DNA of 36,629 bases from Candidatus Aminicenantota bacterium (GTDB lineage Bacteria > Acidobacteriota > Aminicenantia > UBA2199). Under the pieces are notes generated by a model, which was not told the origin of the DNA, did not search any database, and saw only the letters and a list, made by a program, of their open reading frames with translations. The stretch covers positions 4,300,423 through 4,337,051 of the forward strand of contig CP070627.1 of the NCBI GenBank assembly GCA_020355945.1. Direction: 5' to 3'. The translations under genes were made by a program, and so were the position numbers. Positions 23,680-31,775 of this stretch are shown piece by piece (positions within the stretch are counted from its first letter, which is position 1; every line of letters starts with the position of its first letter).

Positions 23680-24831
23680 ATGGGCTTGAAAAATAGAGCT
23701 GCAGCAGACCCGGGCCCGATTCCCCGGCAATTTCTACCTCTACAGGTCCTGGTAATTTACTTAATCGCGGTGTTGTGGGGCTGCTCTCCCGGTCAGCCCC
23801 AACCCGCTGCACCCCTTAAGAAAACCGCCAAAGAAACATTGGCCATCATTGAAAGGGATACCCTGAAGACCCGAAATTTTGTCCCGGTTATCAATCATGA
23901 AACCATGATTGTCAACCTTGGCGATGATGCCCTGACAATTGATATATATTCTGATATTCCCCGGGGAAAGTATATAAAAGACAGTCCCTTTACTGCCTTT
24001 GGCAGGGATTCCCTGTTGGAAGAGGATATATTTTCGCCCTTTATCGTTCCCGTTAAAAGCCATATTATCCTGGGAAAACCCGGGGTAAAAAAAAATGGCG
24101 ACAGGGTTTCTTATTATTGGGAAAATGTATCTTTGCCGCCAGGAGAGGCGAGATCGGCCCAATATGAAAATGATTACGGTAAAGCCGATGATTTCTACTT
24201 CAACGATGGAATAGACATTGCCGGACTGCATATCAAAAGTTACCAAACAGTAGAAAAACCAGGAAAAAAAGAAACGCTTTATCATTTGGGAATAAGTCTT
24301 TTCCTGGAGAACAGCAGTAACCGGGATATCACGGATATGTTTTTCCGGGTCTTCATACCCACTTCCCTGGTGTTGGAGGACCATGGTGATTTGTATTTCC
24401 TGGTGGAACCGGTGCAGATCCGGTCCAGCAAAAATATGACGGTTACCACTGGCGGTATGACAGATGGTTTTGGCAATGTAACCCGGGGTATTGATGCTTC
24501 TGTGCAAACCAGGATATTAAAGGCTGGCGCCTCTTTTGGGTGTGCGCTGCAAATTAAATGTAACAAAAAGGCAAAAAAGGGGGAAATCTATCCGGTATTT
24601 TCCGTCCGCGGTCGTCGTGAACGGGTGCGCCTCTGGCCTGCCTCTATTATAATGGGAGCCCCTATTGAAGGCAGGAAAAAATTCCACTGCATGGAGTACA
24701 ACCTGGTGATTGGTGCCCCCTTCCTCTTCTACATGGATAAAGATAAGATCGCTGTTATTCGGCCTGAAACCATAAATAAACCAGGGAACACAGTAACACA
24801 AGTAAGTAACATGCAGCAAAACATAAAATAA
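23680..24831 (+). CDS. Lipoprotein of unknown function, beta-rich
   Basis: About 383 residues. I chose the ATG at 23680 because a signal peptide ending in the lipobox LWGC (near residue 34) follows it; the open frame extends further upstream, overlapping the amidase-like gene in another frame, which is not credible as coding. The mature protein is rich in strands with hydrophobic alternation, pointing to beta-sandwich domains. No motif identifies it. No strong ribosome binding site lies directly ahead, so coupling to the upstream gene is possible. It should be anchored to a membrane. It is followed by a caspase-like gene after 42 bases. Confidence 0.6.
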   Translation: MGLKNRAAADPGPIPRQFLPLQVLVIYLIAVLWGCSPGQPQPAAPLKKTAKETLAIIERDTLKTRNFVPVINHETMIVNLGDDALTIDIYSDIPRGKYIKDSPFTAFGRDSLLEEDIFSPFIVPVKSHIILGKPGVKKNGDRVSYYWENVSLPPGEARSAQYENDYGKADDFYFNDGIDIAGLHIKSYQTVEKPGKKETLYHLGISLFLENSSNRDITDMFFRVFIPTSLVLEDHGDLYFLVEPVQIRSSKNMTVTTGGMTDGFGNVTRGIDASVQTRILKAGASFGCALQIKCNKKAKKGEIYPVFSVRGRRERVRLWPASIIMGAPIEGRKKFHCMEYNLVIGAPFLFYMDKDKIAVIRPETINKPGNTVTQVSNMQQNIK

Positions 24832-24873
24832 AAGGGATCTTTTGAAAAAAACACTTAAAAAGGAGGTTTTAAC

Positions 24874-25677
24874 ATGGCACCAAATAAACGAGCACTTTGT
24901 GTAGGAATCAATGATTATCCGGGCACTGGAAATAACCTGTACGGCTGCGTTAATGATGCTAATGATTGGGCGTCATTACTGGTTGAGTGTTTTGGTTTTA
25001 AACAAGATAACATCACACTTCTCACTGATGCACTTGCCACGAGGTTAAACATCCTTTCAGCCCTCACCGACCTGGTGATTGATGCCGGACCAGGAGATGT
25101 GATTGTGTTTACCTATGCCGGTCACGGGACTTACATCCCTGACCAGGACGGAGATGAACCCGATAACCGGGACGAAGCGCTTTTTGTCCACGATGGAAAA
25201 TTACCGGACGATGAGCTGCGCATCAGGCTTAGCCAGATCGAGCCCAGGGCTCACCTTACCGTCATCAGTGATTCCTGCCACTCCGGTACCATTACCCGAA
25301 AGATGTTAACCAGTGGGATTGATATAAACTGTGAAGCCCTGCAAAACGTTATGAGAGCGCGTTTTATGCCTTTGCAAAGTAATAACTGTAATATGGCCCT
25401 ACCTATCCGAAAACGGTTCCTTTACCCGGAATACGGTATGCCTGAGGTGCTCTTAACCGGGTGCAACGCCGGTGAATCTGCTTATGATGCTTATATAAAT
25501 GACCGTTACAATGGGATAATGACAGCCGCGGCTGTCCAATTGATAAGGAGCAACCCCAAACAAACCTTTCGGGAACTCCATCGAAATCTGCGCCGGAAAC
25601 TCCCATCCAAATATTATCCACAAAGTCCCCAATTGGAAGGGTCGGATCAAAACAAAAATCGACAACTATTCACTTGA
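24874..25677 (+). CDS. Caspase-like (metacaspase, C14 family) protease
   Basis: Protein of 267 residues with the full caspase core: N-terminal RALCVGINDYPG strand, NDANDW, the catalytic histidine H84 in YAGHGT, the acidic loop DGDEPDNRDEALFVHDG and the catalytic cysteine C135 in SDSCHSG. No signal peptide, so cytoplasmic. The substrate-pocket acidic residues suggest metacaspase/orthocaspase-like Arg/Lys preference; this is family knowledge. There is no attached effector or sensor domain, so it is a stand-alone protease. The ribosome binding site AGGAGG is strong. Prokaryotic caspases have been linked to stress responses and to abortive phage defence; neither is shown here. It is the last of a row of four plus-strand genes. 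Confidence 0.92.
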   Translation: MAPNKRALCVGINDYPGTGNNLYGCVNDANDWASLLVECFGFKQDNITLLTDALATRLNILSALTDLVIDAGPGDVIVFTYAGHGTYIPDQDGDEPDNRDEALFVHDGKLPDDELRIRLSQIEPRAHLTVISDSCHSGTITRKMLTSGIDINCEALQNVMRARFMPLQSNNCNMALPIRKRFLYPEYGMPEVLLTGCNAGESAYDAYINDRYNGIMTAAAVQLIRSNPKQTFRELHRNLRRKLPSKYYPQSPQLEGSDQNKNRQLFT

Positions 25678-25865
25678 AAGTTTAAACACGAAACATAAGA
25701 AAAAAGAAAAAGGAAACAAAGGGAGAGGAAAGGCGGGTAGGAACCGCCGCGGATTCATCGGGGGGAAAAGTCCGGGAGAAATTTAGTCCCTTCGGAGAGA
25801 GAACCTTTTCCATTCTTTTTTCGTTATAATAATATTAAGGAAATTAACCACAAGGAGATAAACAA

Positions 25866-26576
25866 ATGAGAAAATTAGCGTCAAGTTTTAGTCATGTTTT
25901 TGCCATCATCTTAATCAGCGGTTTGGTTTTTGCCGGCTGCAATGTGGGTGTCAATAGAAGCATCCATATCAGGGACGGTGAAACCGTAAACAGCGGCGCC
26001 TCAACCGTCAACGGCAGCATTACTGTCGGCAATAATTGCACCATCAGGGGCAATTGCAACACAGTGAACGGTAGGATCAAAGTCGGAAGCGACAGTGAAG
26101 TAAGAAGCCTGAAAACCGTGAACTCGGGGATTACCGTGGGAAAAAATACGGTTGTAGAGGGCAGTATTGGTACAGTCAACGGTTCTGTCACCTGTTATGA
26201 CCATGTGAAAGTGGACCGAAGCATTTCCACTGTAAATGGGTCTGTAAAATGCAGCAAAGGAGTCAGGATCGAAGGCAGCATCTCCAATGTAAACGGGAAC
26301 TTCGCCCTTAAAAATACCGCTGTAATGGGAGATATCAAAACCCACACCGGCGACATTACCTTACTGGATAAAAGCATCATCGAAGGCGATATTATTATCA
26401 AAAGAAGTCACAGCATTTCCCGCCGACTTCGAACAATAGACATTACAATTTCGGAGGGTTCCGTGGTGAAAGGTGATATTATTGTAAAAGACGATGACCT
26501 GGAAGTGAAGGTTTTCCTGTCCCAGGGAGGCAAAGTAGACGGCAAAGTTATAAACGCCGAAGTGGTCAACCAATAA
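25866..26576 (+). CDS. Lipoprotein with bactofilin-like beta-helix repeats
   Basis: Protein of 236 residues. A signal peptide with lipobox FAGC (Cys near residue 24) is followed by repeats of the form TVNGSITVG / GxVxGSI with a 6-20 residue step through most of the protein. The repeats resemble the right-handed beta-helix of bactofilins (polymer-forming proteins), but here they form a lipidated, exported version. Candidate roles are an envelope scaffold or fibre; inference only. The ribosome binding site AAGGAGAT is good and an AT-rich TATAAT lies about 35 bases upstream. No operon partner is obvious. Confidence 0.7.
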   Translation: MRKLASSFSHVFAIILISGLVFAGCNVGVNRSIHIRDGETVNSGASTVNGSITVGNNCTIRGNCNTVNGRIKVGSDSEVRSLKTVNSGITVGKNTVVEGSIGTVNGSVTCYDHVKVDRSISTVNGSVKCSKGVRIEGSISNVNGNFALKNTAVMGDIKTHTGDITLLDKSIIEGDIIIKRSHSISRRLRTIDITISEGSVVKGDIIVKDDDLEVKVFLSQGGKVDGKVINAEVVNQ

Positions 26577-26736
26577 AATCAACACCTCCTCCAACAGGAT
26601 TTTTTTTTCTTTTTTACACTTTTCTCTTTACATCGTCTCTCCTTTTCTATAAAATAAGCCTTAAAAAAAATGAAAAAAAGAATTTGTATTTGTTGGATTA
26701 AATGTTTGGAGTTAATCGGGATAAAAGGAGAGACTA

Positions 26737-28320
26737 ATGTCAGGTAACGTATTTAAAGAAAGATCCCTGTGCGTGGCCGCGGATTTCTCCATTGATGAAA
26801 AAAAATACCTCTTTGAAAAAACCAGGGAATTAAAACAAGCATGGCATACCAATGATATGGAAATACTCGATGGATTCCGCATCAATGATATGGATTTCGG
26901 GATATATGAGGTGTTTTTGGAAGACAGTACCCGGACAAGGGAGTCCTTTCGCAATGCGGCTGAGTTCCTGGGGGTCAAGCTTTCAATTTTTAGTTCGGAC
27001 AGCTCGTCGTTTAACAAGCAAGAAAGCTACCTGGACGGGTTCATGACCCTGGTGGGCTACAATAATCATATATTTATTGTCAGGAGCCGATTGGAAGGGG
27101 TATGTCGGTGGCTGCAGCTTAGAGGCGAAAAATTTGCAGAGAGAAACCATCTTAGTTTTAAACCTGCCTTTATTAATGCCGGTGACGGGAAGCATGAGCA
27201 TCCCACCCAGGAGTTGTTGGATGAGTTTACCTTGCTTGAGGATAATAACTGGCAGACAGACTCCCTTCATATTGCATTGGTGGGAGATTTATTCCACGGC
27301 CGCACCGTCCATTCCAAAGCGGATGGACTTAAAATATTCGGTCATGTTAAAGTAGACCTTATCGCACCGCCGGAAATAGCCATGCCTAAACAGTATATTG
27401 ACAAAATGAAAGAAAATGGATTTGCATTAAGAGAATTTGATTCATTGGCAGAGTATTTGTCGCAGCCGGATATTGCCAGCCGGTTTTATTTTACCCGCCC
27501 CCAGTTGGAACGGATGGGCGATAGAATCTTAAAAATACAGGACCAACTGCGAGCAAAAATAACTTTTAGGGAGGAATTTATCAAAAAACTGCCGGCAAAC
27601 ACGTACTTCTATCATCCTCTGCCCCGGCATAAAGAGTTTCCCACCATTCCCACCTACCTGGATGATTTACCCCTCAACCACTGGGAGCGGCAGTCCATCA
27701 ACGGCATGTTTGTACGAGTCGCGCTTCTCAGTGCCATTTCCGGACGAATCGGCAGCGATTTCAACGGGGAGAGCATTACCCCTACCAGTTACAGGGATGA
27801 TTTCATCCGGGAAGTATCCCCGGATAATTCAAAACCCAAAACACTGAAAGAAGGTATCAACCCGTTGGCCAATGGGGTGGTAATTGACCGTTTTTGCCGG
27901 GGAGAACCCAAAGAAGATATCTGGCTGTATCTCTTTAAAACCCTGAAAATCATGGGATGGAGTCAATACCGGGGCAGCATTGGTGTGGGTGAGTCCAAAA
28001 AAGAACCCGGGGTATACAAAGGATTAATATTCTTACCGGAAATCAAAGAATTATCCTCCAGTGATATCCGCCGATTAGCGGCTGTGACCGCGGGATGCAC
28101 GGTAAACATTGTCAAAGATAACAAAGTAGCCCGGAAGCTGAGGTTAATGTCGCCGCCGCGCATTTACAAAATTAAAGGCACCGGGTGTACCAATGAGGAT
28201 TGTATATCTTTTCACGCCCATTGGGAACATGTTCCCCCTGAATTTATCAGGAGGCAAAATAGTACGCTGGAGTGCTTTTACTGCGGTACCCCCCACAAAT
28301 TTAAAGATATCTGGAAATAG
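26737..28320 (+). CDS. pyrB: Aspartate carbamoyltransferase, fused catalytic and regulatory chains (PyrBI)
   Basis: Catalyses the first committed step of pyrimidine synthesis: carbamoyl phosphate plus aspartate to carbamoyl aspartate. Length 527 residues. The catalytic part (about 1-345) has STRTR (64-68), the 80s-loop lysine (K94 in SFNKQESYLDG) and HPTQ (155-158), plus an extra N-terminal segment compared with E. coli PyrB. The C-terminal part (about 360-527) is a regulatory-chain domain with the zinc pairs CTNEDC and CFYC. In E. coli these are separate proteins (PyrB and PyrI); such fusions are known in a few phyla. The fusion suggests allosteric control by nucleotides within one chain. 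AAAGGAGA ribosome binding site upstream. A lone gene with no other pyr genes nearby. Confidence 0.93.
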   Translation: MSGNVFKERSLCVAADFSIDEKKYLFEKTRELKQAWHTNDMEILDGFRINDMDFGIYEVFLEDSTRTRESFRNAAEFLGVKLSIFSSDSSSFNKQESYLDGFMTLVGYNNHIFIVRSRLEGVCRWLQLRGEKFAERNHLSFKPAFINAGDGKHEHPTQELLDEFTLLEDNNWQTDSLHIALVGDLFHGRTVHSKADGLKIFGHVKVDLIAPPEIAMPKQYIDKMKENGFALREFDSLAEYLSQPDIASRFYFTRPQLERMGDRILKIQDQLRAKITFREEFIKKLPANTYFYHPLPRHKEFPTIPTYLDDLPLNHWERQSINGMFVRVALLSAISGRIGSDFNGESITPTSYRDDFIREVSPDNSKPKTLKEGINPLANGVVIDRFCRGEPKEDIWLYLFKTLKIMGWSQYRGSIGVGESKKEPGVYKGLIFLPEIKELSSSDIRRLAAVTAGCTVNIVKDNKVARKLRLMSPPRIYKIKGTGCTNEDCISFHAHWEHVPPEFIRRQNSTLECFYCGTPHKFKDIWK

Positions 28321-28334
28321 AACCGGCCCTGGTT

Positions 28335-28718
28335 TCACCTTGTTTCCTGTTTTCCCACACATATTTTCTTCCTGTATTTACCGGGGGTAGTTCCAAAATA
28401 TCCTTTAAAAACCTTGATAAAATAATCAAGGGTATTAAATCCCACTTTTTCCGAAATTTTTTTAACTGTAAGCCGATTGTCTTTTTTAAGAAACATTACC
28501 GCCCGGCCCAACTTTACCCCCAATAAAAACTGCCCGGGAGTCATTGGCCCTCTTTTCAAGAATGAATAATACAAATTGGACTGGCTTATATTTAACTGGC
28601 GGCAGATTTTTTCTACTGTCAGTTCTGAAAATTCCATGGTGTCCCGGGTTATTATAAATTCTGTTACTCGATCTAAAATGGCAATACAAGAGTTTGTTTT
28701 TACCGGTTTCTTATTCAT
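28335..28718 (-). CDS. AraC-type DNA-binding protein without a sensor domain
   Basis: Protein of 127 residues made only of the double helix-turn-helix of the AraC family. The first helix-turn-helix is around LTVEKICRQLNISQSNLYYSF, the second around LTVKKISEKVGFNTLDYFIKVFKGYFGTTPGKYRK. AraC regulators usually carry an N-terminal ligand-binding domain; this one does not, so it is either a constitutive binder or relies on a partner. It faces away from the gene at 28927 and ends against pyrB. A related but broken copy lies at 29712-29891. Confidence 0.85.
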   Translation of the reverse strand: MNKKPVKTNSCIAILDRVTEFIITRDTMEFSELTVEKICRQLNISQSNLYYSFLKRGPMTPGQFLLGVKLGRAVMFLKKDNRLTVKKISEKVGFNTLDYFIKVFKGYFGTTPGKYRKKICVGKQETR

Positions 28719-28843
28719 ATATCAATTTTTACTATATTTGGAAGCTCCGGTCAAGTCCGGGGAATACGGAAAATCTTCCAAAATTTATCCCTGGAAACCC
28801 CTTTTATTATTGAAAATATTAATTTTAAAATTAAAAATTGCAT

Positions 28844-28872
28844 TTGACAGTCGTTTTTTTTCTATATAGAAT
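28844..28872 (+). promoter_or_regulatory. Sigma-70-type promoter of the small helical protein gene
   Basis: TTGACA (28844-28849), 17 bases, TAGAAT (28867-28872), about 54 bases upstream of the start at 28927, with an AGGAG ribosome binding site in between. Confidence 0.6.
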
Positions 28873-28926
28873 CAAGCATTCATCCTGTCTGCCCGGGCAG
28901 GAGTAAATTGAATCGAGGAGAAAAAA

Positions 28927-29412
28927 ATGACTTATGAAAAAGTATCTTATGTAATGAGTAATGAAGAAAAAGAGGCGTTGAAACAGGACATAAACGCGCT
29001 TCGCGAAAAGGTATCGAAGTTTTCCATCAATCTTTCGGTAAATGAAAGACATTCAATGCAAAAGATGGGTAACAAATCCATAGCCTTTGTAGAACAGTCA
29101 TTAAAATACGCAAAGGAACACCCGGAGTTTGTACCGCCTTACCTTAACCTGGAGGAATTTGAAAAAGACCTGGACCTGGCCAACCAGCTTAGAGACCTGT
29201 TGAAAATAGCGGAACCGGTCCTGGAGAAACTCAGTGACACTTTTTTGGCAGCAGGAGCGGATGCTTTTGCAGCAGCACGGGCCTTTTATGATTCGATTAA
29301 AGCCGCGGCCAAAAACAATGCACCTGGTGCAGATGCAATTGTTGCCGAACTGAAAAAAAGATACGATAGAAGAAAAAGTAAAACCAGGGATGAAGAAACA
29401 GCAACCAACTAA
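28927..29412 (+). CDS. Small helical protein of unknown function
   Basis: Protein of 161 residues with no signal peptide, almost fully helical and charged. Landmarks are LSVNERHSMQKMG, EHPEFVPPYLN, AGADAFAAARAFYDSIKAAAKNNAPGA and a C-terminal LKKRYDRR. Similar short proteins occur in many Bacteroidota-like and related genomes as uncharacterised members; I know no function. A solid promoter and ribosome binding site make it a real gene. It is followed by the unusual 20-base repeat array. Possibly co-regulated with the neighbouring AraC-type gene that diverges from it. Confidence 0.75.
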   Translation: MTYEKVSYVMSNEEKEALKQDINALREKVSKFSINLSVNERHSMQKMGNKSIAFVEQSLKYAKEHPEFVPPYLNLEEFEKDLDLANQLRDLLKIAEPVLEKLSDTFLAAGADAFAAARAFYDSIKAAAKNNAPGADAIVAELKKRYDRRKSKTRDEETATN

Positions 29413-29508
29413 CTCCTGCACCTGGTTCCATGCATTTGGCTGTTGTTGAGAGGCCTAAGCTGCAACGTTGACGCTTAAGCGTTTCAGTCGCAGCAATTAC
29501 AGCTTGCA

Positions 29509-29685
29509 AGACGCTTTTTGCTGCTTTTATGACGCTTTTGCCTCTGGTGAGCCGCTTTTGCTAATCGCGAGTCACTTTTGCTTTTGCTGAGCGGCTTTTT
29601 CCTGATCGTCAGCAGCTTTTTCTATCCCGGAGGGTCTTTTACTGCTAATGTTACACTTTTGCTGGTCCGGAGACGCTTTTATCCA
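29509..29685. repeat. Degenerate tandem array with a 20-base period
   Basis: A CTTTT core with preceding GNCG/GCG context recurs at 29514, 29535, 29555, 29575, 29595, 29616, 29636, 29656 and 29676, that is every 20 or 21 bases, nine times. A partial palindrome ACGCTTAAGCGT lies shortly before (about 29470-29481). The period is not a multiple of three, so it is not coding. Confidence 0.7.
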
Positions 29686-29711
29686 TATTATCACCGACGA
29701 TGCGTTTCTAA

Positions 29712-29891
29712 TCATTTTGTCAAATTTTTAAACTTCCCAGGGGTCATCCCCAAAAATTTTTTAAAGGACTTGATGAAATCTTCTGACTTTTCAAAACCGA
29801 AATATTCAGCAATTTGCCAGACTTTTAAATGTCTCTTTTCCATCATTAGAGAAAATAAATACCTGACCCTATAATCTTTCCCAAAAATTGT
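29712..29891 (-). pseudogene. Remnant of an AraC-family regulator
   Basis: On the minus strand this stretch encodes the end of an AraC-type second helix-turn-helix: YRVRYLFSLMMEKRH, then VWQIAEYFGFEKSEDFIKSF and GMTPGKFKN, then a stop. An in-frame stop (29892-29894) lies directly upstream, so only about 60 codons are left. It is similar to, but not the same as, the intact regulator at 28335. The plus-strand open frame in this place is a shadow. Confidence 0.65.
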
Positions 29892-29964
29892 TTACAAAAA
29901 AAAGGAGATAATTTGAAGAATTTGGGTGCCAATTTCACCTGGGGTGCATGAAAACTATCATTTT

Positions 29965-30780
29965 TTATCCGTCCTTATTATTTTTTTTTAACTTTTCAAA
30001 TATGATTATCTTATCATCAATCTCATCAAAAGCAAAATCCATATGAGGAACAAGTTTTGTCCAATCTGGTCTATTTCCTTTTTTATCCTTTTTCCATGGG
30101 ATCTTTTTCTCTATTCTATAAACCATATTTTTAAATGAACTATAGTAATAATTAGAGCCATCAGTCATTTTAATCTCCCATGTGGGCATGAAAATATCAG
30201 AAATTGGAGATGGGAAAAATATTCGTTCATTGGACTTAATTTCTTTTTTGCTTATAGGGCGATTTATATAATTAGACAAAATTTTAAGGACATCTTGATC
30301 GGTTTTTCCATATTGTGGTTCTTGATCGGTAGAATAAGCTGCAGTGCCTCCGTAAAGACCGTTTGCCAATAGGTGAATCCTTGCTGCTATTGAGTTATCT
30401 TTTTTATTCAATATAAAAACAATCCAGTAATAATCCTCAGCAAACCCGGAAACCCGGTTTTTAACTTTTAAAATTTTCCCAATTTCATATTTTGGTTTCT
30501 CTTCCAATAAATTTAACTTAATCTTATCTGTAATGGGAATATTTCCGGGGGTAAATGATTCATATCTACCCTTTTTGGGAGTACACAGCTTCTTTATTGC
30601 GTATTTTAAATCCTCTATTATTTCACTTCTAGTAATAGGATAAGGATAAGGTACATAAGATGGTGAAGAAGGATTTGTTAGCTCTTCAATGGATTTTGGC
30701 TTTACACGCTTTTCAGCAATGGTTACTTGTATCAAACAGATTACTAAAAATAAGGTCAAAAAATATTTGCGTCTGTTCAT
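29965..30780 (-). CDS. Secreted protein of unknown function, third homologue
   Basis: Protein of 271 residues, signal peptide about 1-22, clearly homologous to the two tandem genes at 12578 and 13666 (shared SPSYVPYPYP, EIIxDLKY, a PITDK block, KILKVKNR, WIVFILN and a C-terminal IPWKKDKKGNRP) but much more diverged than they are from each other. It has a GGAGGA ribosome binding site and follows the truncated C39-like gene by 17 bases, the same gene order as at 11855-13405. It keeps an open frame although its C39-like partner is shortened, so it may act on its own or with another peptidase. Function unknown. Confidence 0.8.
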   Translation of the reverse strand: MNRRKYFLTLFLVICLIQVTIAEKRVKPKSIEELTNPSSPSYVPYPYPITRSEIIEDLKYAIKKLCTPKKGRYESFTPGNIPITDKIKLNLLEEKPKYEIGKILKVKNRVSGFAEDYYWIVFILNKKDNSIAARIHLLANGLYGGTAAYSTDQEPQYGKTDQDVLKILSNYINRPISKKEIKSNERIFFPSPISDIFMPTWEIKMTDGSNYYYSSFKNMVYRIEKKIPWKKDKKGNRPDWTKLVPHMDFAFDEIDDKIIIFEKLKKNNKDG

Positions 30781-30797
30781 TTTTTCCTCCTATTATT

Positions 30798-31229
30798 TCA
30801 ATTCTCAAAGGGATCAAAAGTCAATGGGTCATAGGGATTAGGACCACCATAAAAAGGCATAATTGCTGGAGTAAAATCCTTGATGGCCGCTATGCAAGCA
30901 GCGATGCAATGATCTTGCCCAATATTTGTATTATTATACTCTACCATGAATCCATAAGAATCAGTAAAGGCATTGACTCCTTCTACAACATTCTCTGGAT
31001 AACTGCCAAGTGTAGCGATTCCAATATAATTTGCAATCTGATTTTGGGTTACATCAAAGTGGCGATCATACCATGCCCACATTTGAATACAAGCAATAGC
31101 ACAGTAATTGTATTGCTCCTGCGGGCAATAAGGTACATCATCAAGAACATCAGTCCATGGGCCATCAAAACAACTGACCATAGACAATGTTAAGCAAATC
31201 AAAATTAAAAAACCGAAAGCTCTTCTCAT
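30798..31229 (-). CDS. Shortened C39-like protein, probably inactive
   Basis: Protein of 143 residues, signal peptide with a lipobox-like MVSC (C20). It aligns with the 232-residue C39-like protein at 11855: DVPYCPQEQ, then NYCAIACIQMW with the cysteine at 43 (the neighbouring Gly is now Ala), QNQIANYIG and IKDFTPAIMPF. The frame then jumps to YGGPNPYDP, which matches the very end of the longer protein, so about 81 residues with the catalytic His and Asp are missing. It is expected to be without peptidase activity unless it pairs with another protein. GGAGGAGG ribosome binding site; first gene of a two-gene unit. Confidence 0.7.
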   Translation of the reverse strand: MRRAFGFLILICLTLSMVSCFDGPWTDVLDDVPYCPQEQYNYCAIACIQMWAWYDRHFDVTQNQIANYIGIATLGSYPENVVEGVNAFTDSYGFMVEYNNTNIGQDHCIAACIAAIKDFTPAIMPFYGGPNPYDPLTFDPFEN

Positions 31230-31263
31230 ATTTATCCTCCTCCAATATTTTTTTTATTCCACT

Positions 31264-31292
31264 AGTGTACAATATCTTTGTCTGATTGTCAA
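31264..31292 (-). promoter_or_regulatory. Sigma-70-type promoter of the second C39-like module
   Basis: On the minus strand TTGACA (31287-31292), 17 bases, TACACT (31264-31269), 35 bases upstream of the start of the shortened C39-like gene. Confidence 0.65.
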
Positions 31293-31775
31293 TGTTCGGA
31301 TACCTGGATATAACCCACTTGTGTGAGGTTTAACATTTAAGGTGCCAGGCTAATTTTTTCTTTTCACCAAATGTTAAGAAAATGCAAATGAAAAAATGCG
31401 TCTATGGACCTTAAACGGTGGGAGATTGAATTGAAAATCATTTTAAGTGCCAGGCCAATTTTTCTAATCGCCCTTTTTTTGTTCCACCTGTTGATATTTC
31501 TTTATATTTGTGGTATCTAACTTTTTATGAAAACATTGATTTTGGTTTTATTAATCTTATTTTTGATTTGGCCCTGTGGGGCTAAGGAGTATATTATTTG
31601 ACGATTTCAACACATTTCATTTTTGCCAGGTCTAGAGATGAAGATGACAACCCGTTGGTTCTCTGTATCAAAAGGAAAGGAACCGAAGCACAGGACCTGA
31701 CCCGGAGTGCCTTCCTGGTTTGCGGGCGCCGCCCGCTTTGTGTAACTTCGTGGTTAAAAACAGGAGGAGGCAAAT
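31293..31775. other. Gene-free region with a short direct repeat
   Basis: A word of about 24 bases around GTGCCAGG(C/T) followed by an A/T-rich tail occurs twice (about 31339-31362 and 31443-31466). A small open frame with a signal-peptide-like start lies at 31527-31601. The frame at 31598-31789 has no family features and ends over the rubredoxin start, so it is not called. Confidence 0.4.
31527..31601 (+). pseudogene. Possible signal-peptide stub of a lost gene
   Basis: The reading frame gives a Met-Lys start, a hydrophobic core rich in Leu and Ile, then PCGAKEYII and a stop, 24 codons in all. It resembles the first part of a secreted or lipid-anchored protein gene that was cut off. No ribosome binding site is seen, so this is a weak call. 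Confidence 0.25.

Noticed and set aside
29578..29874. Plus-strand open frame of 98 codons
   Set aside because: Antisense to the AraC remnant and part of the repeat array; no ribosome binding site.
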